This document shows positions 28,701 through 40,700 of a stretch of 64,000 nt of DNA, in pieces (position 1 is the first letter of the stretch; the number at the start of each line of letters is the position of its first letter). A model generated the notes under the pieces. It was not told the DNA's origin, searched no databases, and saw only the letters and a list, made by a program, of their open reading frames with translations. Origin of the DNA: Zygaena filipendulae (lineage: Eukaryota > Arthropoda > Insecta > Lepidoptera > Zygaenidae); NCBI GenBank assembly GCA_907165275.2, contig OU015649.1, positions 10,632,001-10,696,000 on the forward strand, read 5' to 3'. A program made the translations under genes and the position numbers.

Positions 28701-31700
28701 TTATTTCAACCAACCACAAGCGAATTCAGTAACTGTAAACAAAAATATACTTATACCTTTACAAAAATGTGTACCCATTCATCTTTCTCCAAAGGGAGAC
28801 ATTAAAGAATGTGTCCCTTCCAAGGGGAAGAAGAAACGATGTTGCTTAGGAGTCATATTCGTATAAAGTATTTGCCTCTCAACGTAATGCTTTCTTTCAT
28901 ATGCATAAAAGACTCTAAGCTTACGAATTTGACCTTTATTGCCTCTCATATCAATGAGTGTGTAATATTTTTTATTTAAATATAGACTACATTGTGCGAG
29001 GGGTTATATTTTAAGAGCACAATAAAACACAGTTAATGTAGAGATTTATGGATACACAGGTATGTCTATTTGAAATGTTTTAAATTCCAGTGTGGTATAC
29101 CTTAAATAACAGTTTTGCATATGCTCTACTTTTTTATACCACATAATGTACGTATTAAAACATTTTACAGCGCTAATTTCCGATAACCTCAACTCTAATG
29201 AGCAAAAGACGATTTGCACCGGTCTGGACGTGCGTTAATTGCGCCACAACCAAGTAATTGTCGAATAATTGCGTTAATGTGAAAATGTACGCTTTAACCA
29301 AACAATGGATTGAGGAAGTCGATACGTTACAACGTTATTTTACACGGTAAAAATCCAGTGGAACCTTACCACAACATAGCCTTACATTACATAGCGTTAT
29401 TCTTTATATTTAAAGTAGGATTGTATACGGGGAAAATATGGACAGGTTCTCTATATTTCGATTTATAAATCTAAGTATTAGTTAAAAAAATTGAGCCATA
29501 ATCTATGATAGGGCAATCTTCAGGTCCCTCCCTCTCAGAGTAACCACAAATGTTCATCTGTTCATCGCATAAACGTGTCACCCTGATACGGAGATGAAGC
29601 CCTCGCCACCCCCTGGCGCCGCAGCGGTGGTGTGTGAGCGCGTGTGACGGAGTGTGTTGTGTGCGCAGGCGCATGTTCCCGACGGTGCGCGTGTCGTTCG
29701 CGGGCTGCCGCGCGGAGGCGCGCTACGCGGTGCTGCTGGACGTGGTGCCGGTGGACGGCAAGCGCTACCGGTACGCGTACCACCGCTCCTCGTGGCTGGT
29801 GGCCGGCAAGGCGGACCCGCCCGCGCCCGCGCGCCTCTACCCGCACCCCGACTCGCCCTTCACCGGCGACCAGCTGCGCAAGCAGGTCGTCTCCTTCGAG
29901 AAGGTCAAACTCACCAACAACGAAATGGACAAGAACGGTCAGGTTGGTAATTAATGTCTTAATACATTGACGTTAAATAGAAATGAACCCTTTTAGTATT
30001 ACAGAATGCAATTTCTCGTTCTTTTCTATTGACAGTTGGTCCTGAATTCAATGCACAAATATCAACCGCGAATCCATTTGGTGTTGCGGCGAGAAGGAGC
30101 AATCAATGCTCCCATTACGGACCTCGATCAAGAAGAGTTTAAGACTTTCATATTTCCGGAATGCGTATTCACTGCCGTCACTGCATATCAAAACCAATTG
30201 GTGAGTACTTAATTAATTAGTTTATTAGTAGAATTGGCATTCGATAAAACGGCACGTTGTTACAATAAATTTTATTCTACTATGGCATTAGACGTAGTTT
30301 ATTTGCTAGAATCTAGTTTTGTTTTGATCATTTGATTTCCGAAATAGATCAGAGAAGTGAACGTTTCAAATCGCACAGTGATGTCGGACGACTATCGACT
30401 GGTTCTATTTGTGTCTCACTAATTGTATCTCGCTGAAAGGTATGTCCACTCAAACAAAGGGAGGTGGCACACGATTTTTGTGCATAGGCGGCCACACGCG
30501 GATGGCGGCGCGGCGCGGCGACGGACGAGCGGCGCGCTTGACGCGAGCACCGTGACGATTAAAGTTTTCACCCCGTCTAAATAAAGCTTTAGATATCTCA
30601 CAACATTGTCGTGTTGTGTAAAGGCATGCATGTGTTACGGTCAGTGTGATGATAATGTAAAAGTGATTAAATTTTGTCATTCCCTTTGCTACGACATGGT
30701 AGGTTAGGTTAGCTTTGTACTGTTGAGCCGAGCGAGCGCAGCGAGCGTACTTACCGCAGCAGTGTCCGGCGATGCGCCCAAGACACAGAAATAAGAGCTC
30801 TGTTTAGCAAGCTACGTCGCATTTTTTAAAAGACAAAATTCGGTTCAGTATTAACCTCACCTAGAATTTCGGGGTACTCTTTACCTTATTTATGGAGTCA
30901 ACCAGTAAAACAGCTTCCCTATAGGTACCGTATTTATTGCATTGACCGTAACATCTGCACGGAAATACTGTAAAATTCCATCCACTGAGCTTCAATCGGC
31001 GTCTTTCGAGTTTGCCGTGGGGAACATCAGATGGCACTACAAGTCGTTTATTGCGTTAAAAAAGGTTTGAAAATAAATTTACTCCAAGATGACATCAGCT
31101 ATCTAGGCACCTACAAAGATAAACTTGGAAAGTAAAACACTATGTTTATTTACAAAATTTTATTCAAATCCTTAGAGCCGTTATCAAAAATTCAATATCT
31201 ACCTATGTAAACTTACACGAATTTTTTGCTCTTTTACCAGATAAGATTATTATTATTTATTTAAAAGTTACACCAACATAGCATGCAAAAGACATAGCAG
31301 GGCCATTATGTCACATCATGAATCTATCGTTCCAGCAAGGTGTATTCCCGGAACGTTTAAAACTATCTATAGTTAAACCCCTTTTTAAGAAAGGAGACCC
31401 AACAAACATGTCTAACTATAGACCTATAACACTTATACCAATTATATCAAAAGTCGTAGAAAAAGCTATGCATGATAAAATAAATAAATATCTTAATAAA
31501 TTTGACATACTACACCCTAATCAATATGGTTTTAGAAGTAATTATTCTACGACTTTGGCATGTTTTTCTTTAGTTAAGCAAATAACAGAATCTCTAAATG
31601 ACAAAAATTTTGTGATGGCCATATTTCTTGACATGAGTAAGGCATTTGACTTCGTATTACATGAGCGTCTTCTTTATAAGCTGGATATGTATGGAATTAG

Positions 31701-34700
31701 GGGAAAAGCACAGGACTGGTTTCGGAGTTACTTGTCAGGTCGACAGCAGTGTACTGAGGTCACAAAAATATATGATCATAGGAAGCAATATTTCCAATCA
31801 ACGTTACAACATGTTAGTTGCGGTGTTCCACAAGGTAGTGTTCTGGGGCCATTGCTTTTCCTATTGTACATCAACGATCTGCCTAAAGTCATAAAGCAAG
31901 ATTGCCTCTTATTCGCAGATGACACAACTTTGCTAATTAAAAGTAAAGATAAAAGTCTACTAAAGGATATCGCCAATGAAGAACTAAATAACGTTATTAA
32001 ATGGTTGGGGGACAATTTTCTAAAAGTCAATATTGATAAAACAAAAATCTTGAAATTTCAAACACAGAGCCGACCAGAAACACAAATAAAAGTACAATAC
32101 AATAACACAACAATTAAACAAGTTGAATCAACGATCTTCTTGGGCATAACATTGGACAATCAGTTAAAATGGAAGGAACATGTTAACACGGTATGTAACA
32201 AACTAGAAAAATTTGTATTTGCGCTTCGTCGCTTAAGTTACACGGCATCAAGATCGGCAGCTTTATCAGCTTATCATGGGTATGTTTCCTCTAAGCTCCG
32301 ATATGGATTGATATTATGGGGTAACTCAGTCGATATTTGTATGGCATTAAGAGTACAAAAAAAGTGTGTAAGAGCTCTCTGCGGAGCTGATTATTTGGCT
32401 CATTGTAAGCCAATATTTAAAGAACTACGAATACTACCGTTACCATGCCAATATATACTTGAAGTCTGTTTATTTGTTAAAAAGTATCGACATTTGTTCC
32501 CAACGCATGACGAAGTTCTAAATAAACAAAATAGCAGAGATCCACATAAACTGTTTATGCCTCCACAAAGACTATGCATGTCAAAAAAAAATGTATCTGT
32601 TATGACTTTAAGGATTTATAATAGTCTTCCGAACCACTTCAAAAGTTTGAACTTTAACCAGTTTAAAAACAAAGTTTTTGGCTGGTTGTTGGACAAATGT
32701 TTTTATACCGTCAGTGAGTTCTTTGAATATATTGATAACATGAGATATGATAATTAATTATTTATTAGCTTGACTGACATTTGCTTTATTTTAATTATTT
32801 GACTGTTCTGACATATTAAATGAATAATTATTGTAAAATTGTTGAATATTTATAATTTGAATTGTATTAATTTTCTAATTTTTGAATTTTTTTCTTTTAT
32901 AATTAATGTTTTTATTTTTTTAACCTTTTTACAGTTTTGTTGAATTTTTGACATTTTAAACTGTATTATCGACATTTTATATAATTTTCTTTTTTTTTAC
33001 AATTTTTAATTTTACTATCATAGATCTATAAGATGACATTTGCACGCCGGAAACGGTAGAATATGTTGAATGAATTTTTTAATATAACACCTCTTATGTA
33101 CCATATTCTTGCAAATAAATAAATTATTATTATTATTATAGTAAACACTAACACTTACAGTAAAAAGAAACAAATTAGCATCGAATTATCACTTATCAAA
33201 ATAAATATAAACCAAACTCGTTTCATGACACTGATTTCACTGCATGTTAATTGAAAAAAGCTATTGTCACTTTTCTTTCCACATATTAATAAAAAGAATC
33301 GCAAATTTAATTTTCTTCCGCTCAGCCTATAGGCACTTCCGCGCTACTCATCAACCCGCTCACAGATTTCCTTACTGGTGCTCTCCATATATCTCCCCGG
33401 AGTCTCGAACGCCGCATATGTCGGCACGCACAATTAATTTACTGTCACAGGAGCGTTCGGGCGTCTCAACGTTCTTGTTTTGTTTTGTCTGTCTGGTAAA
33501 ATAATTAGGACGTTCCAAGTTTTCTTTGTAGTACCGATAATATCGACAATATTATGACAAATAAATTTGCGTCTGTTTGTTCTCAACAATTAGTATTTTT
33601 TTATTTATCTACCACAGCGACTAAGTTACTTATTCCAACATATCCATATAGCACTAATATACAATTATAAGCATTATGAAATGAATCTCCGCTTACTTTT
33701 TGCTATAATGAACTTAGACACAGATGGTCGAAAATAGCTTTAATAATTTGGTAGGTAATTCAAATCCAAACGCGGTTAAAACTCCATCAGGTAAAACCAT
33801 TACGGCAAAGCTAGTGTTATACAATTAAACTAAATACTTACTTACCTACAAATTAAGCATTTTAGGTTTCGCTAAAACGTTTTGCCCAAACATTAAACAA
33901 GATTAAACAACTCAGGGTGTTTTAGTCTCTACACTATGAATCTAGAGCTGTATCAAATGTCCACACATCCACCGTCGTTACCGTCTGCTAATGACTCCCA
34001 AGCGGCAACGTATATTGATTTTCATTGATTCCAACGCAATTCTAGATTAACTGCCAACCGCCTAGTTATAGGCCCCGGGGTAGCTAGGCATACCTATCTC
34101 TTCCATTATGGTATCAAGAACTAATGTAGGTATCTAATATCCGTTTACATAAAATATAATAATAAAGTGTATGTATGTAAAAGCAAGACAACTACCTCCA
34201 GTTGAACTCGGAGTTATTTGCATGCTACTTATTTAAAACATGAATAACTAGTTTTTGAAATTTTTATCTATTCGTAGGCCAATCTTAAAAACGGTTAGAT
34301 GGATTTTCATCAAATTTTATATTTCCTTTGGGTCCAAGACAAGGATATAATTATGTAGAGTACTTTCATTCCGGGAAAATGTAGGTATGTTTCCGAAGAA
34401 ATGTCAAAATTTACGCGGGTGAGTCTATACATAATAATCATAATGAAATAAGGACTAGAAACGAGTTTGTAACAAAAAAAATATACTGGGGTTAGGTACT
34501 ATGGTTAGGTAATAATCGCTAAATTTTTATGTATAAACGACTAAATAAAACGGGGGTGTTGCAGTTTTTTTTCTATATAGCTTTAATTTAAACACATCCT
34601 TTGCTTCATAGTGATCGATTCTTGGAATGAGAAGTTGTGATCATTTGAAATATTTGGTTACTAATATAAACATGATGTTAAAAAAAAAAAACAAGTCAGT

Positions 34701-37700
34701 AAAATAATATTGTACTTGAAAGATGGAAAAAAAAACCGTTTCGTGGTTTTGATCGCATCAGCATCGTGGCAACGCAAACGCAGCGCTTCTCCTGACCAGC
34801 GTTGGCTCTGGCTGACGTCACGTCTCTGACAGCTAAAACATTTGTCGAACAGCAGAGATAGTGTCACTGATAAACCCAATCCCTCACAACAATAAGAATA
34901 CACTTAGCATGTTTGCACCTGCCCCTCGACCAAGATCGATTCGATTTCGACCCGCATAAATTGTGACTTCACTACAAACAAAAAGCATTAGAACTGGATA
35001 TTCGTAGATCATTCTTACAATACTTATGTAGATTGTGGTATGAGTTACTAAGTCCGTTTAGGTTATTAAAAAAAAGTGTCACCACACTTATCTATAATCC
35101 TTACTCGACGTTGTTAAATCGGTGTCGGAATGAAACATCATTATTGGTGCTTTATCATGGAACGCTGATGTAAGACAAGATAAAACTGTGTTAAAAAAGG
35201 TGGATTTTATATTTTTTTGTCGCGCCGTGTGAGACGGTGCGTCGCCATGCGCGAGCGCCGCGGGGCGGTTTCCCGGGAAAGCGCCGTCCGCTCAGCTCCG
35301 CAGCCCGTTGTGACCCGCTTCAATATTTATACATTTTTACACCCACTGCTCTATTGTCAGGTTGCTTTTTTTGTCGAAGCTTTTGTTGGGAATTCGAGTC
35401 ATATAGCGTTGACAATGTTTGTTAGAGTTTGCACATTCCCGGCATACAATAAGTTTTTTGAAGCCGATGACTTGTGAATTTGTTATGATTGATCTATCCA
35501 TTGCGAGAGCAAGTGGATATAACCTGCTGTGCCTAAAATATTTTAATACCCCTTTTTTCTTTTTTCAAAACTCTGCTGTATTAGATAACATTAGAAAAAA
35601 TTTTGCCATACAAGAATAGTAGGTATACTTTTTCTATAATATATTATATTATAGAAAAAGTTACGGCAGTAATTAATTTCTATTTTCTTAACTCCCCAGA
35701 TTAAATTAATTTGCTTTTAAACTTAACTCATGAATTTATAAATCCGAACATTATTCATAATTGAGAATAAAATAAAATCACTGAGGTGCTGCGTCTACGC
35801 CTAATATTAGTCTTCAAAAGCATTGAATTTTCAAAAGCCACTTAATTGAAATTTATTTCTCATTTCTGAGTAGGTATCAGTAATATAATCAATATATTCT
35901 AAAACATCCGAGACTATTCTCACATTGAAACATCCACAAACGGGTTCCACACCGGCATAATCGAACAATATAATGAAGGAGTAAAGGCAAACACAATTTT
36001 AATAACAAAGGGCAGCCACGACAAATAAACATATTTCACGGGCCAAAATGGCTGCGGTCAGGTGTCACGATGTGTCTCTCCCGCGCGCCGCGCCTCACAT
36101 CCGTTCTTTTTCTTCATCCAATAACCATAGCATTCTTTTCGATCTTTGTTTATTTGGTATCGTTCCTAATCGTTTTTCAATGATGTTGTATTCATGTCTT
36201 AGTCATATCTTTTCGAACTGTCAATAATCAAAATATGATGTTTAGATTTTGTATATTATACTTATACCTATATCTACTACGAGTACAACTCTTAATTTCA
36301 GTGCACTTTTTAAGTTTTTCGGTAGTAAGTGAAAAGTTGTAATCGATAATACCTATCGATTTCAACTTAAAAATAACAGTTTAAGTCAACGTAGATACTC
36401 GCTCATAATGGATTTAAAATATTTTTGACTTCGTCTCTTACTCTCTTTGGTGAAAAGTTATATTATGGTCTCTTTCCCTCTCAAGTCTCACCATCGATCA
36501 CTCGGAAGGTGTGACGTCACACAGTGCCGTCGTGTGCGGCCTGCCTGAATTTATTGCGTCTGAGCACTGGGCCACTAGAAATACCTTCAAATGTGGTTGC
36601 ATATTTTATTGAATTAAATATATACATTTTACTGAAATTTTTACGTAGTGGAATTATGTTTGTGAATTTTTGTTTTCGGTTGTTACTTAATTTTATTACT
36701 AAATATTGTATTTATCCTACTGCAACTTCTACTTAAATTTAAAAAGATACCATTATACGCAAAGAGAATATAATCACATTGTATCTATTACGTCTAAAAT
36801 GTCGGCAACTTGACAAGTGTCACTACACTAAAAAATCAATTTTCAATGTTTGTGTCGCCCCAAAGGAATAAATTGAATTAAATCCAACACACGAAATAAA
36901 TCGGAATGTGGCAAATTGCCTATTCGTTGATATTTAAAGTTTACAATCGAAACTACGGACACGAGTGTAAGATAGATCTCATACTGACTGTGGGCCCATT
37001 CAAGGATCTTCTGAACAGACTTAGCAGGGAAGCTTTCGAGCGGCTGCCTTTAAATTAATCTGTTTTACAACCACATAAAGTAGAATGAATCTTATAGAAC
37101 TTGATACCAAGATTCACAAATTAAATCTAGTGATTAGAAGCAATAAAGGTTTGCGATGTGGATATGTCGAATGCTAATAAAAGCAGTGACTGAAATCGCA
37201 GACGATCTATATAATCTACACACGATATCTTTTATAATATCAATGGGTACAATCGGAGACAGTCTCCGGCTGATAGAGCTGCTCGATGAAGACGATACCC
37301 TATAAATATATGGAAATTTATGTGAAACAAACAGTTCATTGATCGTAATTACAATTGTAATAAATACTATAAAAGTTTTATTTTATGAATTGCAAAGTAA
37401 TATTATTTACATTCACTCGTAATTAAAATAGATTTTTTGCTATTTATATGGTAGGTGTGTTGGGTACCTACGTGATAGATTTTTCCAGATCCTGTCCTTT
37501 AACGTCTTGTCGGGTATGATGTTGTTATTTCTGTTCATTAAGATACAGTTTAACATGTTGATACGATCAATGGCTGTCCCAACAGTGCATCAATCAGCGA
37601 GCTACTTTACGCGGCAAGCCGGGCGGGTTTGGTGCGTTAACGTGACGTTTATTTATTCCTTAGAATGTTCTTGCTTGGGCCGGCTCCAGCCTGCTCGTAT

Positions 37701-40700
37701 GTTAACATGACACACTAGATGTGAATAACTGTATAATAACTCTTACTCTTGTCAGAAAGCAAATAGTTCACGCACATCATAAATGTTTATATCTAATTCA
37801 GAATAGTGACTCCGAACGTTTATAGGTAGATACGTTCCCAATATTGTTATCGTATAAAACTTCAGTTTTTAAATTATGCTAAGCAGAGTACCTATTATGC
37901 TTATGCCAATAGCTGCTAGGTAATACACCAACCATACAATCACACACCCTACATAAGTGCTATAAGTGCTAGTAAGATGCTATTACCTACCATTTAATTC
38001 AATTTGGTCTGTTGATGTATGTAAGTTTTAGGTAGTCTTAAAGGTCCTCTAATTTGCACATGTGGTTAACATCTGAGACAGTTTTTTTGTATACAAATCA
38101 TAGTGTTGCGGAGTCATGTGACTTGTACTTCCATCAACAATATATCACCACCCCAATAATTAGAGCGTCGTTTGCAGCGGGCGACGGCGCGGTGTGAGCG
38201 GTGGAGGCGCGACACTCATTTCTCTCTCCTTGACGCCTTTTTGTGATATTTTTTGTTTCCCGCACGGGAATAATGTCATTATGGCGCCTTTAATGTTGTC
38301 AGTGAGGGGACGCCGCCGAGCCGCCGCCCAAGGCGAATGTTTGTTGATACTTAAATTAGGTTGTTTTGACACGCCTCGCTCTAATGTTTGTACGAAATCT
38401 AATAAACGACACTAGCTTCTCATTCGTTATTCCGTGGCATTTTCTTGAGAGATAACTTTTAGCTTGTCAATCTCTTGTCGTATACTCAGTCAGTAGTTAT
38501 AGCTTTAACTTCGACATGAATCTTTGGTATGGTAATTAATTCGGTATGGATAGTATACACCAATGATGCATACCTAAGATACATGATACGTCGATATTAT
38601 CAGCTACTACATACCTACTTGCATTGTCGACGAACATGAGGTGAACTCCTTACAAGTGGCGCAGGCGCGTGGAACGTGTGGCCATTGTAGTCAATGTCGC
38701 TCGGCGGTGGGTGTGCAAGTGTAAGTAGTTCGCTGACACCACGTTGACCCTCGACACCGTCTGTCTCAGCTATGGATGTACCAACGAGCACGTGGGTGCT
38801 CAACGAGATATCTACTAGGCCCTGGCCATGCCCAATGAGGCGACTGACTTGCTTCATTTAGGTATTTAGCACAGAGAAAATAAATTAACTAGAGAGAACT
38901 TGTTAGCGGAGCAGGCACGCCACGATTGCAAAGGAACTTAGAGCAAATGCTCTAACTTGCCCAAAACTTCTTTTGCTAGTATCCCAAGTATATTTTCAAA
39001 AATATTCCCAAAACTGTGAATTTTGAAAACAGTGACTAAGTAAAAACACACAAATTAACACATGTTTCAACACGCTATACGAAGGCTATGGGATATTATA
39101 CGAAAATGCAATAGTTACCGGTTTTCATCGAAAGTGAAGAGGTAGAGTTTTTTTTTTAATACAGTAGGTACCTATACGTTTTGAGAAATTAGAAATCGTT
39201 TATCTTCTAGGCACATAAGTTTTGATTCCAAATCTTTCTTTGTTGCTCTCTCACAAATGAGGATCGTGACCATATGTAACGCGTCTCCATATGCTTCTGT
39301 CCTGTGCCAGTTCAATAGATCGTTGTAGAGTTTCTCCTGATTTCAAATAGACTATGTATTTAAAAAATAACAATAATATGTTAAAAACCGGCTGGGAGTG
39401 GCACGGACGTAATGTACGACACGACTCTTTGTTCGCTTTCCCTGTACCTATTTTTGTAATCATTAGCCCGACAGTGACACCGTGTTCGTGAAATTACTCA
39501 CCACAAACCGAAGACTTGTCACAGAGCGTCAATATTTTGTAGTGTTTATTGTTTTCTTTTGATCCGGAACTATGGGACCGCGGACATTTATCAAGAAGAT
39601 TCGTAGATTAACGCACCTCACGGATAGAGAACTTCAAACAGATGCATAAATATTTCAAGGAAAAATTTTACAAGTTAATAGCATACGCCACAATTAAGAA
39701 TCTCAAAGCCGTGCCGTGCCATGAGTGATCAATTAGAAGAACAATATACTATCATGTTTTACTTGATCACATTCGGATGTTTTGTTTAAATTATTGATGT
39801 GCATGCATATGATTCTCAAATAACTGTTGCATAATAAAATACATTTTTATTGCACTGTTTCCAACGTCGAAATATGAACTTCTATAGGCCGGCGAAGCAC
39901 GCGAGTTCATCATCCTAAAAATATCCGCTCAATACGAGCGTGTCAATATGCCGTTCGATTTAACCGTCGCGTAGGTGAGTCAGGTGCGAAAACGTAATGT
40001 TACCAGCTCCATCGCCAGATAATTACCGTCCCCACTGACATGTTGCTGGCGTAGCCACGCGCTGAAAGATTGACATGAGCAGAAAATTCACTCGGTGAGT
40101 GCGGGTTTATTGAAACGTACTTATGAAATTTCAGTCGTTACAAATCTAATCCGTTGTCATGCATACGCCCCAACATTACGGGTTGTGTTCAAATAATCTG
40201 CGGTCAATTCTCAAACAATTGCATATAATGTAGCTATAGTACATTTCATAGTGACTATAGGTATACCCGCGAAGCTGCGTTCGACAACTAAAACTGATTC
40301 CCTTCGATTATTAGGCTAACAGGTGCCATTAAAAGGTATCTCTGGTAAGTTTACTCGGAAGGGATTTTTATGGTAAATATAATTTACAAATTGTGCACAG
40401 CCACAGCGGGGGTACGGCCACTCAGCGAGGGGGCTATTTCTCATCGACACGTTGCCTCTGCTCTGCGAAACAAATTTTTAACACTTCTTCCCGCACTTAA
40501 ATCAAAACATTTGCTTTATGAGTGCATCGACTCTTTCGTTAAACTTGTATTTATTACTGCATAAAAATAAACTGTAATAAATAAATGATGCAGTCAATAT
40601 TATATTATTATAGGTACCTGAATATTGCCGGCATCACAAAAAAATGTGACAATATAGGTAAATTGGTATACAGAATCCCTGTAAAATAGCTACTATTCTA

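Larger units (their letters stand above)
5256..29668 (+). other. Intron 2 of the T-box gene (24.4 kb)
   Basis: Holds most of the Helitrons, a LINE fragment (14518-15456), a tRNA-derived SINE (25437-25710), a MITE (8037-8207) and several repeat-free stretches richer in GC. Such islands at 5860-5950, 9010-9300 and 16570-16690 are strongly CpG-rich but contain no convincing exon. Repeat-poor homeodomain-site-rich stretches at about 21690-21960, 26540-26790 and 29160-29290 are enhancer candidates. Nothing recognised in about 11160-14500, 17000-21240 or 27550-29600 beyond scattered short frames. Confidence 0.8.

Noticed and set aside
29562..29970. Overlapping frames on both strands over exon 3
   Set aside because: GC-rich shadows of the T-box exon; only one frame encodes recognisable T-box sequence.
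30725..30750. GAGCGAGCGCAGCGAGCG repeat
   Set aside because: Short local low complexity, with no second copy or structure beyond a few bases.
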